DNA of 64,000 nucleotides from Cephalotrichum gorgonifer (Eukaryota > Ascomycota > Sordariomycetes > Microascales > Microascaceae), in assembly GCA_900312665.1 (NCBI GenBank), contig ONZQ02000001.1:354600-418599 (forward strand). Reading direction: 5' to 3'. Under the pieces are notes generated by a model. It was not told the DNA's origin. It did no database searches and saw nothing but the letters and a program-made list of their open reading frames with translations. Both the position numbers and the translations under genes were made by a program. Positions 9,801-23,000 of the stretch are shown piece after piece. How positions within the stretch are numbered: position 1 is the stretch's first letter; the number at the start of each line of letters is the position of its first letter.

Positions 9801-12186
9801 GACCGTTACGATTCTCTCACCGTCGGCAAGTATTGCGAGAAGCGCGACCCCAATCTCGCCTACATTGCGTACTCCAAGGGACAGAATGATCTCGAGCTGG
9901 TCAGCGTCACGAACGAGAACTCTATGTACCGTGCGCAGGCACGATATCTCCTCGAGCGTGCTGATCGCGAGTTGTGGATGTTTGTGTTAAGCGAGAACAA
10001 CATCCACCGGCGCTCCGTCGTCGACCAGGTCATCTCGACGGCTGTCCCTGAGTCGACTGACCCGGCTAAGGTCTCGGAGGCTGTCGCGGCGTTCCTCGCC
10101 GCCGATCTTCCTCTTGAGCTTATTGAGCTCTTGGAGAAGATCGTTTTGGAGCCGTCGCCCTTCAGCGACAACCAGAGCCTTCAGAACCTCCTCATGCTCA
10201 CGGCAGCCAGGGCTGACAAGGGCCGCGTGATGGACTACATTCACAAGCTTGACGGCTTCAGCACTGCGGACATCGCGGCGGCCTGTATCGACGTCGGCCT
10301 CTTCGAGGAGGCGTTCGAGATTTTCAAGAAGACCGGCGACAACTCGGGCGCGGTTAAGGTCCTAGTCGATAATGTCGTTAGTATCGACCGTGCGCAAGCA
10401 TTCGCCGAGGATGTTGACCTGCCCGAGGTCTGGAGCACTGTTGCCAAGGCCCAGCTCGACGGTCTTCGCGTGAGCGACGCCATCGAGTCATACATCAAGG
10501 CAGAGGACCCCAGCAACTACGATGAGGTCATCGAGATTGCCGTCCACGCCGGCAAGGACGAAGAGTTGGTCAAGTTCCTGCGGATGGCGCGCAAGACGCT
10601 TCGGGAGCCGGCCATCGACACGGCTCTTGCCTTCTGCTTCGCCAGGCTCGACAACCTGACCGAGCTCGAAGACTTCCTGCGGGGAACCAACGTGGCCAAC
10701 ATCGAGGAGTCTGGTGACAAGGCGTACGCCGAAGGTCACTTCCAGGCGGCCAAGATCTTCTTCAGCAGTATCTCGAACTGGGCTAAGCTTGCCACGACGC
10801 TCGTTCACCTGGACGACTTCCAGGCGGCGGTCGAGTGCGCCCGTAAGGCCAACAACATCAAGGTCTGGAAGCAGGTGCACGAGGCCTGTGTTGGCAAGAA
10901 GGAGTTCCGCCTGGCCCAGATCTGCGGTCTCAACCTTATCGTAGATGCCGAACAACTGCAGACGCTAGTGAAGCAGTACGAGTACAGCGGCTACTTTGAT
11001 GAGCTCATCAACCTCCTCGAACAGGGTCTCGGCCTCGAGCGGGCGCACATGGGGATGTTTACCGAGCTGGGTATCGCGCTGTCGAAGTATCACCCCGAGC
11101 GTCTCATGGAGCACCTGAAGCTCTTCTGGAGCCGCGTCAACATGCCCAAGTTGATCCGGGCATGCGAGGAGGCCAACCTGTGGCCGGAGCTGGTGTTCTG
11201 CTACTACCACTACGACGAGTTCGACAATGCGGCGCTCGCGGTCATCGAGCACCCGGAGAACTCGTGGGAGCACCAGCAGTTCAAGGAGATTGTGATGAAG
11301 GTGGCCAACCTCGAGATCTACTACCGAGCAATCCGCTTCTACGTTGAGCAACACCCGTCGCTGCTCACGGATCTCCTGCAGTCGCTCACGGCGCGCATCG
11401 ACGTCAACCGGGTTGTTAAGATGTTCCAGAAGAACGACGACCTGCCGCTGATTAAGCCGTTCCTCCTGAATGTGCAGACGCAGAACAAGCGCATCGTCAA
11501 CGACGCCATCAATGATCTCCTTATCGAGGAGGAGGACTACAAGACGCTCCGCGACTCGGCGGAGAACTACGACAACTACGACGCGGTGGCGCTCGCTTCC
11601 CGCCTCGAAAAGCACGACCTGATCTTCTTCCGCCAGATTGCGGCTAACATCTATCGCAAGAACAAGCGGTGGGAGAAGTCGATCGCGCTCTCGAAGCAGG
11701 ACAAGCTGTTCAAGGACGCGATTGAGACGGCAGCGATCTCGGGCAAGTCCGAGGTGGTCGAGGAGTTGATCCGATACGTGAGTCGAATTCTAGCCTCGAT
11801 CTACGTGTATACGTGTATGCTAACTATCTGATTAGTTCGTCGACATCGGCCACCGCGAGTGCTACGTCGGCATGCTCTACGCGTGCTACGATCTCATTCG
11901 GCCCGACCTCGTTCTGGAGCTCTCGTGGCGTAACGGCCTCAGCGACTTCACGATGCCGTACATGATCAACATGCTCAGCCAGCAGACCAAGGAGCTCTCC
12001 CTCCTCAAGGCGGACAACGAGGCGCGCAAGGCCAAGGAGAAGGAGCAGGTGACGGAGGACAACAACGCGCCGATCCTGGGCAACTCGCGGCTGATGATCA
12101 CGGCGGCCCCGGGCGCGTCGACGTCGCCAGTGTCGTTTGGGCAGACGAACGGATTTGCCCCGCAGCCAACTGGCTATGGATATTAG
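6857..12186 (+). CDS. chc1: Clathrin heavy chain
   Basis: Four exons were joined from frame and family continuity: 6857-6943, 7072-7437, 7530-11777 and 11836-12186. They give 1683 aa, close to the usual ~1675. The introns are GT-AG, with an unusual GTTAGT donor in intron 1 and GCTAAC branch-like sites in introns 1 and 2. The ATG is in good context (CGCCATGG). The protein starts MASLPIRFSELVQL, the conserved N-terminus of the seven-bladed beta-propeller that binds clathrin-box adaptors (to about residue 350). The linker and helical clathrin heavy-chain repeats fill most of the rest. The trimerisation region (DFTMPYMINMLSQQTKEL) precedes a disordered Gly/Gln/Pro/Tyr tail ending PQPTGYGY. It forms triskelia for coated vesicles at the trans-Golgi, endosomes and plasma membrane. 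The frame stays open for 70 codons beyond the TAG stop (see findings). Confidence 0.97.
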
Positions 12187-14112
12187 GCGAGTAGGCCTAG
12201 TTGGTACTGGATCCCGGCGGGGGTGGTGAATCCCGCGGGTTCTAGGGTGGCGGGGTACGGCGGGTTTCATGGTCAGTACCCTGGGTGGAACTCAGGTTCG
12301 TACCATTATTACCAGCAGGCGAGGGACGAGCGGTGGTCTTCAAGCGAGAGCTGTGAATTGTTGAGTCAACAGTGGCACCATAATCAGGGTCAGGGGTGAG
12401 GGTACCGCTAGCTGTATGAGGTGATCTTGAGAACGGGGTCTTGAGAACGGGGTCTTGAGGCAGGTCTGGAAGGGGGGAATACACGGGCTGGGCAATGTAT
12501 CTTTTCTCATTGCCGATGTATTTTATGGTTTCTTTTTTCTAGTTAACATGACTTCTTCTTACGTGCTGGGCGGAGGTGAGTTCTTGCCTTGACTGTTTGA
12601 GGGTTTTGCCTTTCGTGAGGGTGTGCGTAGGAGTGTGAGGGTGTATGAGAGCGAGAGGAAGGGCGAGGGGAGGAAGTGAAATATATGATATGATGAGAGG
12701 CCGGAGACGTAGTGTAACCAACCTAGATCCTGGTCGTCCCGGAGCTTTCTTTCCACCTCATGGATATAATTCAGTATTACTCCTACTCCTTCTACCTCTC
12801 CTCTACTTCTACGCCCCATACAGAGTCTCATCCTACGAGCTGACGTGCATGCCACCTATCCGCACCTTCATCCCTCTTCCTCTCTCCAGACCGACAACTG
12901 CTTGTGCCACCACACACCTCCTCCGCACTCTGCAGCTCGATGCACCCACCTCCTTGCCTACCTACCTACCTGACCCTGTGCTCTTCTCTCTCTCCACGCC
13001 ACGGGAGTAAGGTAAGTAAGGCGATCCATGGCTCCTGCCTGGGGAGACGATACGATACCTACGACCCGCATATACAGACCACGGAAATCGAACTATGACG
13101 ACGAAGGCGCCGAGCGAAAGAAGAACCCATTACTTGCGTCCCCATCTTCAACCCCCTCTCTTCCTCTCCACGCGGACACGCATTACTGTACTCTCACGAC
13201 GGCTCTCGCGAACCTTGCACTTGGAACATGGAACTCTCAGGTTAGAGATGTATCTTTCATTTTATCTTCAATTTATCATGTTTTTTTTTCTTTCGGATGC
13301 CTTTTCTGTCTGTTTTGCTTTTCGCCGCCGTTACCGAGTTTCGCTCCCCTAATATGCATGCAAAATGTATCCCCAAACATCAAGCCCAACATGAACCCAC
13401 GACAAGTCCACACCACACACGCACGCACACGCACACGCGCACACGGGGACCTCATCCGCCACGTCCCTACTCGAGGAAACAATCCCGATAGCGATAAATA
13501 CCCGTCGTCAAAGAACAAAGGTGCGTGCCGGAGCGTAAGTGGAAACGTGTGGAGAAACGCGTAGAGGAACGCGAGTAGAAGTAGAGTAAAAAAACATAGA
13601 CACCACAATTCCTTTGTAATATCCTTCCTCCTCCATACCCTCCCTAATCACCTCTGTGAGAGTGAAAGGGGATTGAAGGGAGAAAGGGTATACCCAAAAG
13701 TAAAATATATAAATAGACCCGGGTTGACGGCAACGCTATGCCGAATGCAAAAATGTCTCGCGACTGGGTATCTCCACCACTTCCTGCCGTCTCCTCCTCT
13801 TGTTCTCCGCGGTTGCCCCCTCTGCTTCTCCGCCTTGGATTCACTCCACTTTGTCGAAAGGGGAGGGGTCGGATACCATGGTCGTATATTCCCTCCAACA
13901 GGGGGGGTGTGACGTCTAGATCCTCGCCTCTTATGGTATAGTCGTGTAGTCATGGTTCGTATATCCGTTTGGCCGGAACACGTCGTCGTCGTCGACGTAA
14001 TCGGCCCGGCGTGCCTTCGTTTCGGTACTTCGACAAAGCCAAGACCAGGTTGATATCTCCATGATATTTCTCCCAAAGTTGAATGGCATGCCTCTCTGGG
14101 TGGCGGATGCGC
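12187..14112. other. Spacer between clathrin and SCOC-like gene (convergent 3' ends)
   Basis: This 1.9-kb segment separates two convergent genes. The first 213 nt remain open in the clathrin frame. A short tandem repeat is at 12425-12452. CA-rich sequence (about 13410-13445) and several T- or CT-rich runs occur. Open frames of up to 178 codons near 13028-13564 have no recognisable similarity and low-complexity composition, so I do not call them genes. Confidence 0.45.
12425..12452 (+). repeat. Short tandem repeat, 14-nt unit, two copies plus partial
   Basis: The unit TCTTGAGAACGGGG occurs at 12425-12438 and 12439-12452, followed by a partial TCTTGAGG. It lies in the 3' flank of the clathrin gene, about 240 nt after its stop. 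No function is apparent. Confidence 0.7.
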
Positions 14113-14722
14113 TTACTTCTTCGCGCGGCTACCGTCCGTAGCCGTAATCTTGCTTGTGCTCATCAGGTCCCCGATGTATTTCTGCAGGAACCGGTTATTG
14201 CTATCTAGCTTGTCGTGCTCTTCCCTCACGGACTCGATGCGCTGGAACATGTTTAGGAGCGATTCCTGTAGGAGCTTCGCTTGCCTGTCGGAAACCTCGT
14301 TAGCAAGAAAACCTCACCATGGACCGCATGTCACGCCTCCTTCCCAGCCGAAACCGAAAATAAACCGCTGTCCAACCCAAGGAAGATAAACCATGGCAAA
14401 AGGGGAAAAGGGGGACCCACCTCCTAAGCTCCTCCCGTGCCTCCCGCCCCATCGCCTCGATATCATCGCTCGCCCTCCTGGGACTCATGGCCCTCACGTC
14501 ATCGGGTCCAAACTGTATGTCCACAGGTCCGACATCACTCTCACGTGATATCACCATCGGCCCGCTGCTCTTCCTACTCAGCAGCCTCGGCCTCGTGGGC
14601 ACGGGCGCAAGTATGCGCGGGGCCAGCTCCTGCTCGGTGGAGGAGGTCGTGGAGGAGGTGCGCTGCCGCGGGGGAGGCGGCACGGCGGGCGGTGCGGATA
14701 CATGAGTTGTGGGCGTGGCCAT
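14113..14722 (-). CDS. SCOC-like short coiled-coil protein
   Basis: There are two exons on the minus strand: 14722-14421 and 14284-14113, with a GT-AG intron of 136 nt (GTGGGT donor, TTGCTAAC branch-like site close to the acceptor). The product is 157 aa. The first ~95 residues are Pro/Ser/Thr/Arg-rich and look disordered. From about residue 90 a single coiled coil runs to near the C-terminus (AKLLQESLLNMFQRIESVREE, then a conserved block with NNRFLQKYIGDLMSTSKI). This matches the short coiled-coil (SCOC/UNC-69, DUF2205) signature, in which an EN.FL..YI..LM.. block ends the helix. Family members are small Golgi/endosome-associated proteins in animals that bind Arl GTPases and affect autophagy. 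A trafficking role here is inference. A Lys-rich tail (SRAKK) ends the protein. Confidence 0.8.
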
Positions 14723-16239
14723 CGCGGTAGTCGGGCCTGTCTGTTCCTAGTTTCGAGGGGGTAAAGGACGTCCTCTTCCTTTCCTTCGTATTCGACGGAG
14801 GGCGGTTTTCGGGTTGCTACTCAGATGGAGTCGGATGTCTTCCTCTCGGATTCCGGTTGGGGTCGATCGGCGTCGCGGGGGTTCATCAGACGACCAGAGG
14901 AGGCGGTTTCGTCACTTTCGCTTAGCCGTCGCAGTTTCTCTCGCGTCTACGACTGCTTTATTGCCTCGTCGGGTTGATTCGGGATTCGACGGTGTGGGTG
15001 GGTGTTGTTCCAACACAGCTCAGTCGAGAGTCCTGCGTCCTAGATCAACTTCCCTGATGTTCTTCCTCGTCCGCCGTTCGGCCCCTGAACAAAAAAGAAA
15101 GGGTAAGGTAAATGTAAAAGACGTGTAGACCTTTTCGATCTATGTCTTCGTATGTCCTCCTACTCGGCCGATAGGAAAATCCAACAATCGGCGCGGTAGC
15201 CCACTCCAAGTTTTGAATCTCTCCAAGAGAAGTTGGGCTCGTCCGTCGTGAGGCAACAAAAGGCTGTCGGGTAAGACAATATTTCGTCGGCGGCGCAAAA
15301 CCCTTATCCGACCTTTTTCCCCTTTTCCTCTTCCGACAGAAACCTGGGACGGTTTCCTACCCTTATCGCCTTTTCTCGGATTTGCTCCGGTTTCCTTCTT
15401 GGAGTTCGAGTGAGGCGTCGACGGCGAGGTGGTGGTTGTAAACGGAGGGAATGGGAACCGCTGGAATTACGTTTGGGGGGTGGTGGTGGACGGGTGGCTG
15501 GCGCCGTGTACTGCCTAGGCCCCGTTTCTTAATAATAGTCCTTTCCCAATCGCTAAGCAAGAGCAGGCTTGTCCAGACCTAGGTTGGACAGGACGGAGAA
15601 GGAATAATTAAATATAGCAGGGTAAAAAGGATCCAAAGTGGAAGGGATCCAAGTTGAGAAGAATGGAAAATAAAGGAAAATAAGAAAGGGCGTTTCGCGA
15701 GGGGCGAGGGTAGGAAGAGCGTGTGATCCAAAGGATACGTTTTAGGAAAGGGAAAGAAAAATGAGGAGATAGAAAACCCCCGGGTAAGGAGGAGATGGGA
15801 CTATTATGGATTTGGACCGAAACGGTGGTGGTTTGGAGGAGAGACAAGAGTCGGCTCCTTGGAGATTAAAATGCCAAGAGCGATGAAGGGACCAAAACTC
15901 GAAAGGGACTGGGCTGGCCGGGGTTTCTCATCGTGTCATTTGGCGGGTACCGCATGGGTAGCAATGGGACTTGGAACCTGAAGGGGCTAGCTATCGTTAG
16001 TCTACGGGCCCACACTGTTAACCGCACTGTACGCAGCATGTATCGGAACGGAGGGGAAGCAACGGAAGGGTGGACCTGCCTGCCAAGTGAGAGTAGTTCC
16101 TTCCTCCCGTACAAGCTAACTAGCAGAGTGCTCGCCTTGTGTGGAAGGGAAGGAGGGAACTACTTTTCGATAACTCGAAAATCCCAGCGCTGTCAACCCT
16201 GCGTCTCCGACGTGCCTCCCCGGAATGCTACACTGCGAG

Positions 16240-16249
16240 GTACTTGTAC
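16240..16249. repeat. Instance of dispersed GTACTTGTAC word
   Basis: This is an exact GTACTTGTAC; a second exact copy is at 17359-17368. Related forms cluster through the 16.2-20.6 kb spacer and recur near 26.1, 42.3, 43.9, 46.6 and 54.8 kb, always outside the coding exons called here. It could be a regulatory site, a remnant of a small repeat family, or chance plus local composition. Confidence 0.4.
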
Positions 16250-19200
16250 GCACTCGCACAATGCGCTGCGTGGGCCCAAGTACGTGGAGGGCATATCTAC
16301 CAGTGGGTGGCCACGAGAAACCCGTCCGCCTGACATTCCCCGCAGGACGGGATGCGGACAAACCGGTTAACGGAGAGTTAAGCCCCCAAAGTTGTAGGTG
16401 TATGGTGACGCCCATGCCAAGAACCTTTATTTAACCCGTTCTTGTACAAGACGAGTATGAGTACCCCTGCTTGCAGGTGGAGGAGCGTGCAGCCGTCTAA
16501 CGCTAATATATGTAGCGATGAGCCTCAGCGAGAGAACAACAGTGCGCAGTTTCACCGTTTCCCGCCCATCATTTCACTGCGATACTCGAGCAAGCACTAA
16601 CAGTATCCGGTGGCTGACACGACGTTTCTAGCGCTAGAAGCACTTGTACTCATTTAGTATAACCAAGGTTTACCCTCCCTCTAGTAAAAGAAAACTTTGA
16701 CAGATCTCACCCACCGACTGCTGGTACTTGGACTCGTGGGCGAATAGCTTCTCCTTCTTAGTGCCTCCTAGACAGTCTAGTGGTATTCCTAGCGGTTGCT
16801 CAACGAGGCTGCCGCCCCCCTCGTACGAGTCCCCACGACGACTTACCCCGATCCCACCCGTAGCCGTAAAACACTCCACGACATTCAAGGACCGACAGAG
16901 AGACACCCCGACCGTCCCCTCCGCGAACGATTCCAAGGTGGAGGATCCCCTCGAAACGGCAAGAGCGTGCCGTTCGTCTCAGGGCTGTATTCCTCACCAA
17001 AGGAGCCCTCCAAATCCGCCTGGAAAAGAAGCATAACAATAAGAGGACCCACAGGGGAGGTGCTGACAGAAGTCAGAAAAGAACAAAAGGAACAAATGCC
17101 AGGGGTTCGAGCGTTCGAGGCAGCCCTTCTGTGACGCCATCGCTGGACTACTGCCGTTCTCCTCTAGTGCCATTGGCTGGCACGCAGTGTTCGGCATGTA
17201 CTTGTGCTTTGCATCCATCCCCCCCACCCTCCGTTTCTACGGAACAGATGGATGGACGTCAGTGGCTGTCCTCCTCCTCCCCAATAAGTTTCGCGACAAC
17301 CGATCCTGCTTCTCGTTGCCCTTTTCTATCCATGCCCCATCCCCATTCGATCACAGAAGTACTTGTACTTTGTTTTACCTGCATTCCAGATGTACTCCCC
17401 TTGAACCCTTCTTTTGACACCATAAAGCACTAAAACATCCTTCCAAATAGCTGCCTCACCGATATTTCGGCTACCTCATTCCCCCTTTCTTTTTTTCCCT
17501 CTTCGTTTTTTTTTTGTTGTTTTTGCCCTCCCCCATAGTTAGGTGCTATGATGTCAGTAGCGGTAATCGGAAGACTCGGCAGTCAGGGGAAAAGCGACCC
17601 CATCTTGGTTGGCGGATTCCTTTGTGCGACAGAATGACGTATGTCCAGAACGGGATCTCCCCGCCGTTTTTCTGCCTTTCGGCCCGCAGAGCGGTACGTA
17701 CTCATTCGCCGTACATTAGTGCAGTTCGAACAAATCACCTGTCCCGGCCACCCTCCGTTTTCTCGCCTTTTCCGCTCCCACCATAAAAACGGGGCCTTCC
17801 ACGCTAAATATTTAGCGTTGAGTGGAAAGGAGATGGCAAAATGCGCTAACGACGAGGGTACTTGAGTACTTTGTACAAATAGATAAAGATCAGCCGCTCG
17901 CGCGCCATCTCCCCCTTCGGTAAAGGGCCACGTTTTTATTTTTTTTATTTCCCTCTTTTCGTTCCAGGAGGTGTCCTGAGCCAACGCGGATCGTCGCGTC
18001 TTCAGTCGACAAACTGTATAATACATCGCGAGATATCCACGGGTTGACCGGTACCACGCGCTGACAGCTCGTCATCCCTTCGCTCCTCCTCCGGTACTCG
18101 TATTTTTTTTTTCGTGAGATCTACAAGCAGCATGCTTGTTTATACTCGTACCCCATCCACTCATCACCCGCCCTACCCTAGCGAGTATAATAATACCTCT
18201 CCACTCGAGACTCTGGTATTTTTGCGACAGGAAGATCCCCCAGAAGATCCCCCCCACCCCGGAATATCGCTAAATACACTGCCAAGGATCATCCCCACTT
18301 CCCAAATTCATTCTCCGTTTTGTCTTCTCCTTGACTACGAGCAGTAGTATTACCGAGTACTTCGTACGACTACTCGTACCGCCAAGGTTTCCCCTTCTCG
18401 GTACAAGTAATTGCGAGCTTGGAGAGGACCTGGATCAGCGGCCTTTGATAACTACCCTCCGCTAATCCTCCCCTTCCCCCTTTTTGGCCAGCACGAGTAC
18501 TCCACTGTACCCCGTCAATATACTAAATGCCCGGAGGCGCGCGCGCCAGAGTCCTTACGGCCCCCTCAACAACGTTTCCCAAGCGGCGAAGAGGCCCGCC
18601 CTTAAGGACAAGACCTTGTATGTAGGGATGACGCGTTTTTCCCCCCCTGAGAAGAGGTCGTGAGTGAGTGTCGTTGGTGATAGAATTGCTAGGGATTGTA
18701 CAAGCAAGTATGTAAGAGAAATTGGGAAGGTGGTACCTAGAAGTACTCCACACTAAATTCCCAAGATTGTTGTTGACGTCATTCCGTGACCAGCCTACGG
18801 TTAATTTGACTTTCACCACCGTCGTCTTCGAGAAGGAACGTGCCACAGGGCCTACAGGGGCAGAAGGCCTTGGTGACCTCGATCGGTGCCAGACCGTCGG
18901 AGGTTTGACAGGTGTAGGCCACTAATTCATATAGTAGCGAAATGCCGCGATGGCTAGTATTAATGTATATATCTCGAGCGGGAAGGAGCGCGTGCTCCTC
19001 CTCCTCCGTTAATGTCTCCACTCGCCCTCTTCCCAGACCTCAAGCCTCCAAAATGGGGAACATGTGGAAAGGAGCCCGCCGTGAACAGGTTTTATGCCCG
19101 AACTCTTGCATCCTCGTACACTACATATACATACTTGCAATTACCACTATCCCCCCGCTTTTCTTACCCGATCGATCGGCAGTGGATGTTTGCTCACTCG

Positions 19201-20000
19201 CTTGACAACGGGACGACCTTTTTAGGACCTTTCCTTTTCTCCCATCCTTTCTTTTCGGGTGATCTCACTCTCTCTTGTGACCGTTAGTCGCGTTACATAG
19301 CCCCCAATTTCTCCCCCCACCAGTAGTGGAGGTAATGCCTTGTACTGTCTGTACCTTGGAATAGAGTCCTTTCCTGTTGGGGGCCAGGCCCGTGGGACGG
19401 ACGGAGGTTTCCTCGCAGATCTTTCTCTCTTTGGGTCGCGGCACCGAGCCCCGAGTAATACCGATTGATGAGGAAGAAATCCCCTTCCCCGCTCTTGAGG
19501 ATCACCTATCTCTGCCAGGTTTTTTCTTTCCTTGTCTTTTGCCGATCATAACCATCTTCCCGTTTCATCTCTACGTAATGAACCAACACCCAACGTAATT
19601 TCACTCTCGGGGCAGAGACGGCCCATCCCTCCCCTACTTGTACATAGCTCTCGTCGTGTTCTCCCACGTACTCGTGGCTCGGGAATCTCCCCCGGTGCTG
19701 CATCCAGGTTTCACATCTCACGAACCTTTAAACCTAAGCCCCGGGCGCCAATCCAAGATGATTCACAGTCCTTGTCTCTGTCCACGGCGATCGGCCGTTA
19801 AGCTACGCCGACCTCCCCAAGTCTCACCCCGCGCAGACAATGCGCCGCAGGAAATGTCGTCATCGTCGTCAGGTGGCAGGCGGGGAGACGGGATCTAGTC
19901 TCCGGGCGAGATCCGCGTCCTGCTTCCCTTATAGCGGCAGGCGCCCCACGCTCACAAAACTTCGTTCACGATAGTTAATACTCTCCTCGCACAAAGGATT

Positions 20001-20015
20001 CCCCCCCCCCCCCCC
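20001..20015 (+). repeat. Poly(C) run of 15
   Basis: An uninterrupted run of 15 C follows AAAGGATT. The length may be uncertain because such runs are error-prone in sequencing and assembly. Confidence 0.85.
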
Positions 20016-23000
20016 GCCTTCGTTACTGGGCCTCGTTGCGAGAACCGAGGCATTCCTCCGCGGCAAGGGGCCTAGTTATCACTGCCGACATGACCCAAGT
20101 ACTCCGTGCGGTACTTATACTTTATACAGATCAGATCTGCCTGAGCTAAGCTGCCACTCACTGCACAAGCTGAGGCTGTGTCTTCCTCGAACCCGGGGGG
20201 TGGGTAGTTGGCCTTGAGGAAAATCCAGTGAAGTGGCAAGACACATGCAAGTCCCCAAGCGCCCACGATCTGCAACCCGCATAACCATGTTTGGATCCCA
20301 TCCCAAGCCAACCAGAGCAGAGCGCGGTGGGATACAAGCAAGATACTTGGACCCCGAAGACACTAGAAACTTGGTCAAAACAAGGGTCCGGGCTCCTCTC
20401 CCTGACTGGCACCTCACATCTCCACCGTGTTGTTTACCCCCTCCCCCCTTCCCCCTCGTCCGAAATCAAGCTTCCTTGACTTCACGGCCCCTTTATTCCT
20501 TTCACCGACTCGGCCCGCATCTTGGCTATCTCCGACTAATCGACAAGTACTCCGTGTCTACCTTTTAACACGGCAGCTGACTATCCGAGGACGTGCCCCC
20601 CACCCCATTTCTTCTTCCCGGCGGGTCCCTACTTATGCCGGCAGAGTATCTCCTACCATATAGAGTAGTGGAGAAGGCTTGTTCTTGAAAGCCGACGGTT
20701 CACCAGGGCCCGTCTTCCAGTCCTCGGCAAGGATGCTCGGTGTTGTGTGCAGGAAGAGGTCCGACAAATACTCCGATCTTGGAGAGCGGCGGCTTGTCGC
20801 CCTCAATTAGTTCCCTCAGTCCGGGTCAACCTTCCCGCCGATGCGACAGTCCGCCAAGCTGCTCCACCCTCTGCAAGCCCAGAAGACTCCCATGTCTCTC
20901 GCAGCAGGGCCAAGGACCTACGAAGTAAAGCGAGACTTGACCCACCTGCTCGCCCTATCCATCCAGGCCAGCCAGCCTAGCCCCAGCCCAGCCCACCCAT
21001 GATCGTCATCGCCAATCCCGCCGCTCATACCAAGCAGAGGTAACAACAACTTGCAGGCGGGAAGACACGCAAATGGATCGGCATGAGCGAGGCGATGTGA
21101 GACAAGCACCCGTCAATCTCACATTCGGGGTGGGACCTCAACAGCTCTCGTTCTCTGCCTTGTTTACCTCCCAGGTAGTGACGCCGTCACCCGGGTTATA
21201 TGCAGGCTATGCTTCGCACCTGCTCCAGTCGGCGACGAGATCCGCGGCGGCACTAATGAAAAGGCCCCGCTCCTCCCGGGCGACAACCCGCCGGGTAGGG
21301 GGTTGATAGGTGTGCGACTGACGAGGTAAATGTAGAAGCAGAGAAAGGAATGGTGGTATGGGCTAACTGGAGTGAGTCGAAGTTACACGGCACCTCTCGC
21401 GAATCTCAAACGAAAGAAGTCATGGTTCCAGTGCTTGACTATGAAGGCCTGCTTCGTACTAGCTGTCTGTGTTTTGCGAAGTGATGGGTGTGTGGGTTCG
21501 TAGAGTAAACTGTTGGCTCGTTCGTTGGAGCGAGGGGACCTTCTCCGATGGTGCCCCGGAACGACGAGAAGCGTCTCGTGTTCCCCCAGCATCGAACCTC
21601 GAGCCGCATCGCCGTTAATCCTCCCTGCCCGTCCCCGTCCTCGCATCGTGGCTACCCGCCTCGCCGTCTCCTCCTCGGACCTTGGAATCTATCTCCGCAA
21701 CCCCCTCAGCCCCCCCTTTTTTCTCTCCCGCAGACTCGAGCACGCCCCTTCACCTTCTAGCCCCTTCCTCGGCGCTTCCGTACCACTCGCACAACCTCTT
21801 CTCACCTTCCCTGGTAAGTACGGCTTCCCGCATAGGTGTAACCACGAGATTTCCAGCTCCACAAGAACCACCGCCATTTGACTTCAAGTCGACTGAAAGG
21901 GGAGGAGGGCCCGATCTGAGTATCCCGGGGATTATGGCCAGCACTTTTCGATTCGTCTTTCCTGGGTATAGCCCCGATACATCAGCTAAGGTCTCTTCCG
22001 TCCGTCGCACCGAGTATGACCCATAACCTCGAGGCAAGCCGAGGGGAGGATTGCACTGAGATCTCGCACCCTCGCCAGCTTCCCCTTTCGTACATACCTC
22101 CGAGGCACCTCACACGTGGAGGCGCGCTCAAGCGTCGGGTGCCTGCATGCATTTCCCTCCCTCTTAACGTCCCCTCTCGTTCTTTGCGTGCGATTGCCCG
22201 ATGGCGGTTCCAATATTTGGGAGGGCAGAGGCGGTTGAGGATGCCATTCGCCGTGTTTAAGATTGGCTAGTTCGGACCTTGACAAGACTCGCCCCGGAGG
22301 TTTCGATAGTCTGCCTTGCCTTGCCTTGGGAGAGGAATCCCTTTTAGAAAAAGGCCAGACGATGGATCAGATGGCCCTTTTTGTGGGGAGCGATTTCGAT
22401 GGCAAGCGTCGAATCTCCATCGCGGGAAGGACCGAGCATCAAAGCTCCCCTCCACCCTCCCAACCTGACGAGTGATTCCACCTCCCCATTCAAATATTCC
22501 ATATGGAACATCCGCCCAACGATGCCGGATCCCAAGGGCTGACGATATCGTCACACATGAATACTACCAAGAGGGTTCACTGCATTCTTCTTGGGGAAGC
22601 GCACAATGGTGGCGTCTTCAGCGGTGCCTCAAAATCCTACAAAGATTGGTCAGACGGGGGAAATTCTTCTAGCGTCGGGTGGAATTGCACTCCGGGAGAA
22701 ACGCCTCCGACGGTGGCTTGGCTCTTTCCATTTATCGTGTGTTTCCATGAACAATGTTTCTTTACATCTTCCTATATTCCCGTACCTCACACCCATCGTG
22801 GCTACCTTCCCTACCCCCCATTCTGGTTGGGATTCACTCATTCGCCACTGGGGAAGAAGAGAAAGGTTGTTGATATATGCTTCTTGGCACCTGAAGGGGC
22901 TGCCCCTCCCTTTTAGTATATTGCCAAATGGTGATGCTTGCATGGTTGTGAGGTGTGATAGAAAAGGGAGAGCCAGAATGTGATATAAAGAATTCTAGAA

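Noticed and set aside
10965..11615. 216-codon minus-strand frame inside clathrin
   Set aside because: Its Val/Leu/Arg/Glu-rich translation is the reverse reading of biased codons in a gene I can identify with certainty on the other strand.
13028..13564. 178-codon frame after clathrin
   Set aside because: The translation is low complexity with a CA-repeat-coded His/Thr stretch, and no homologous pattern is visible.
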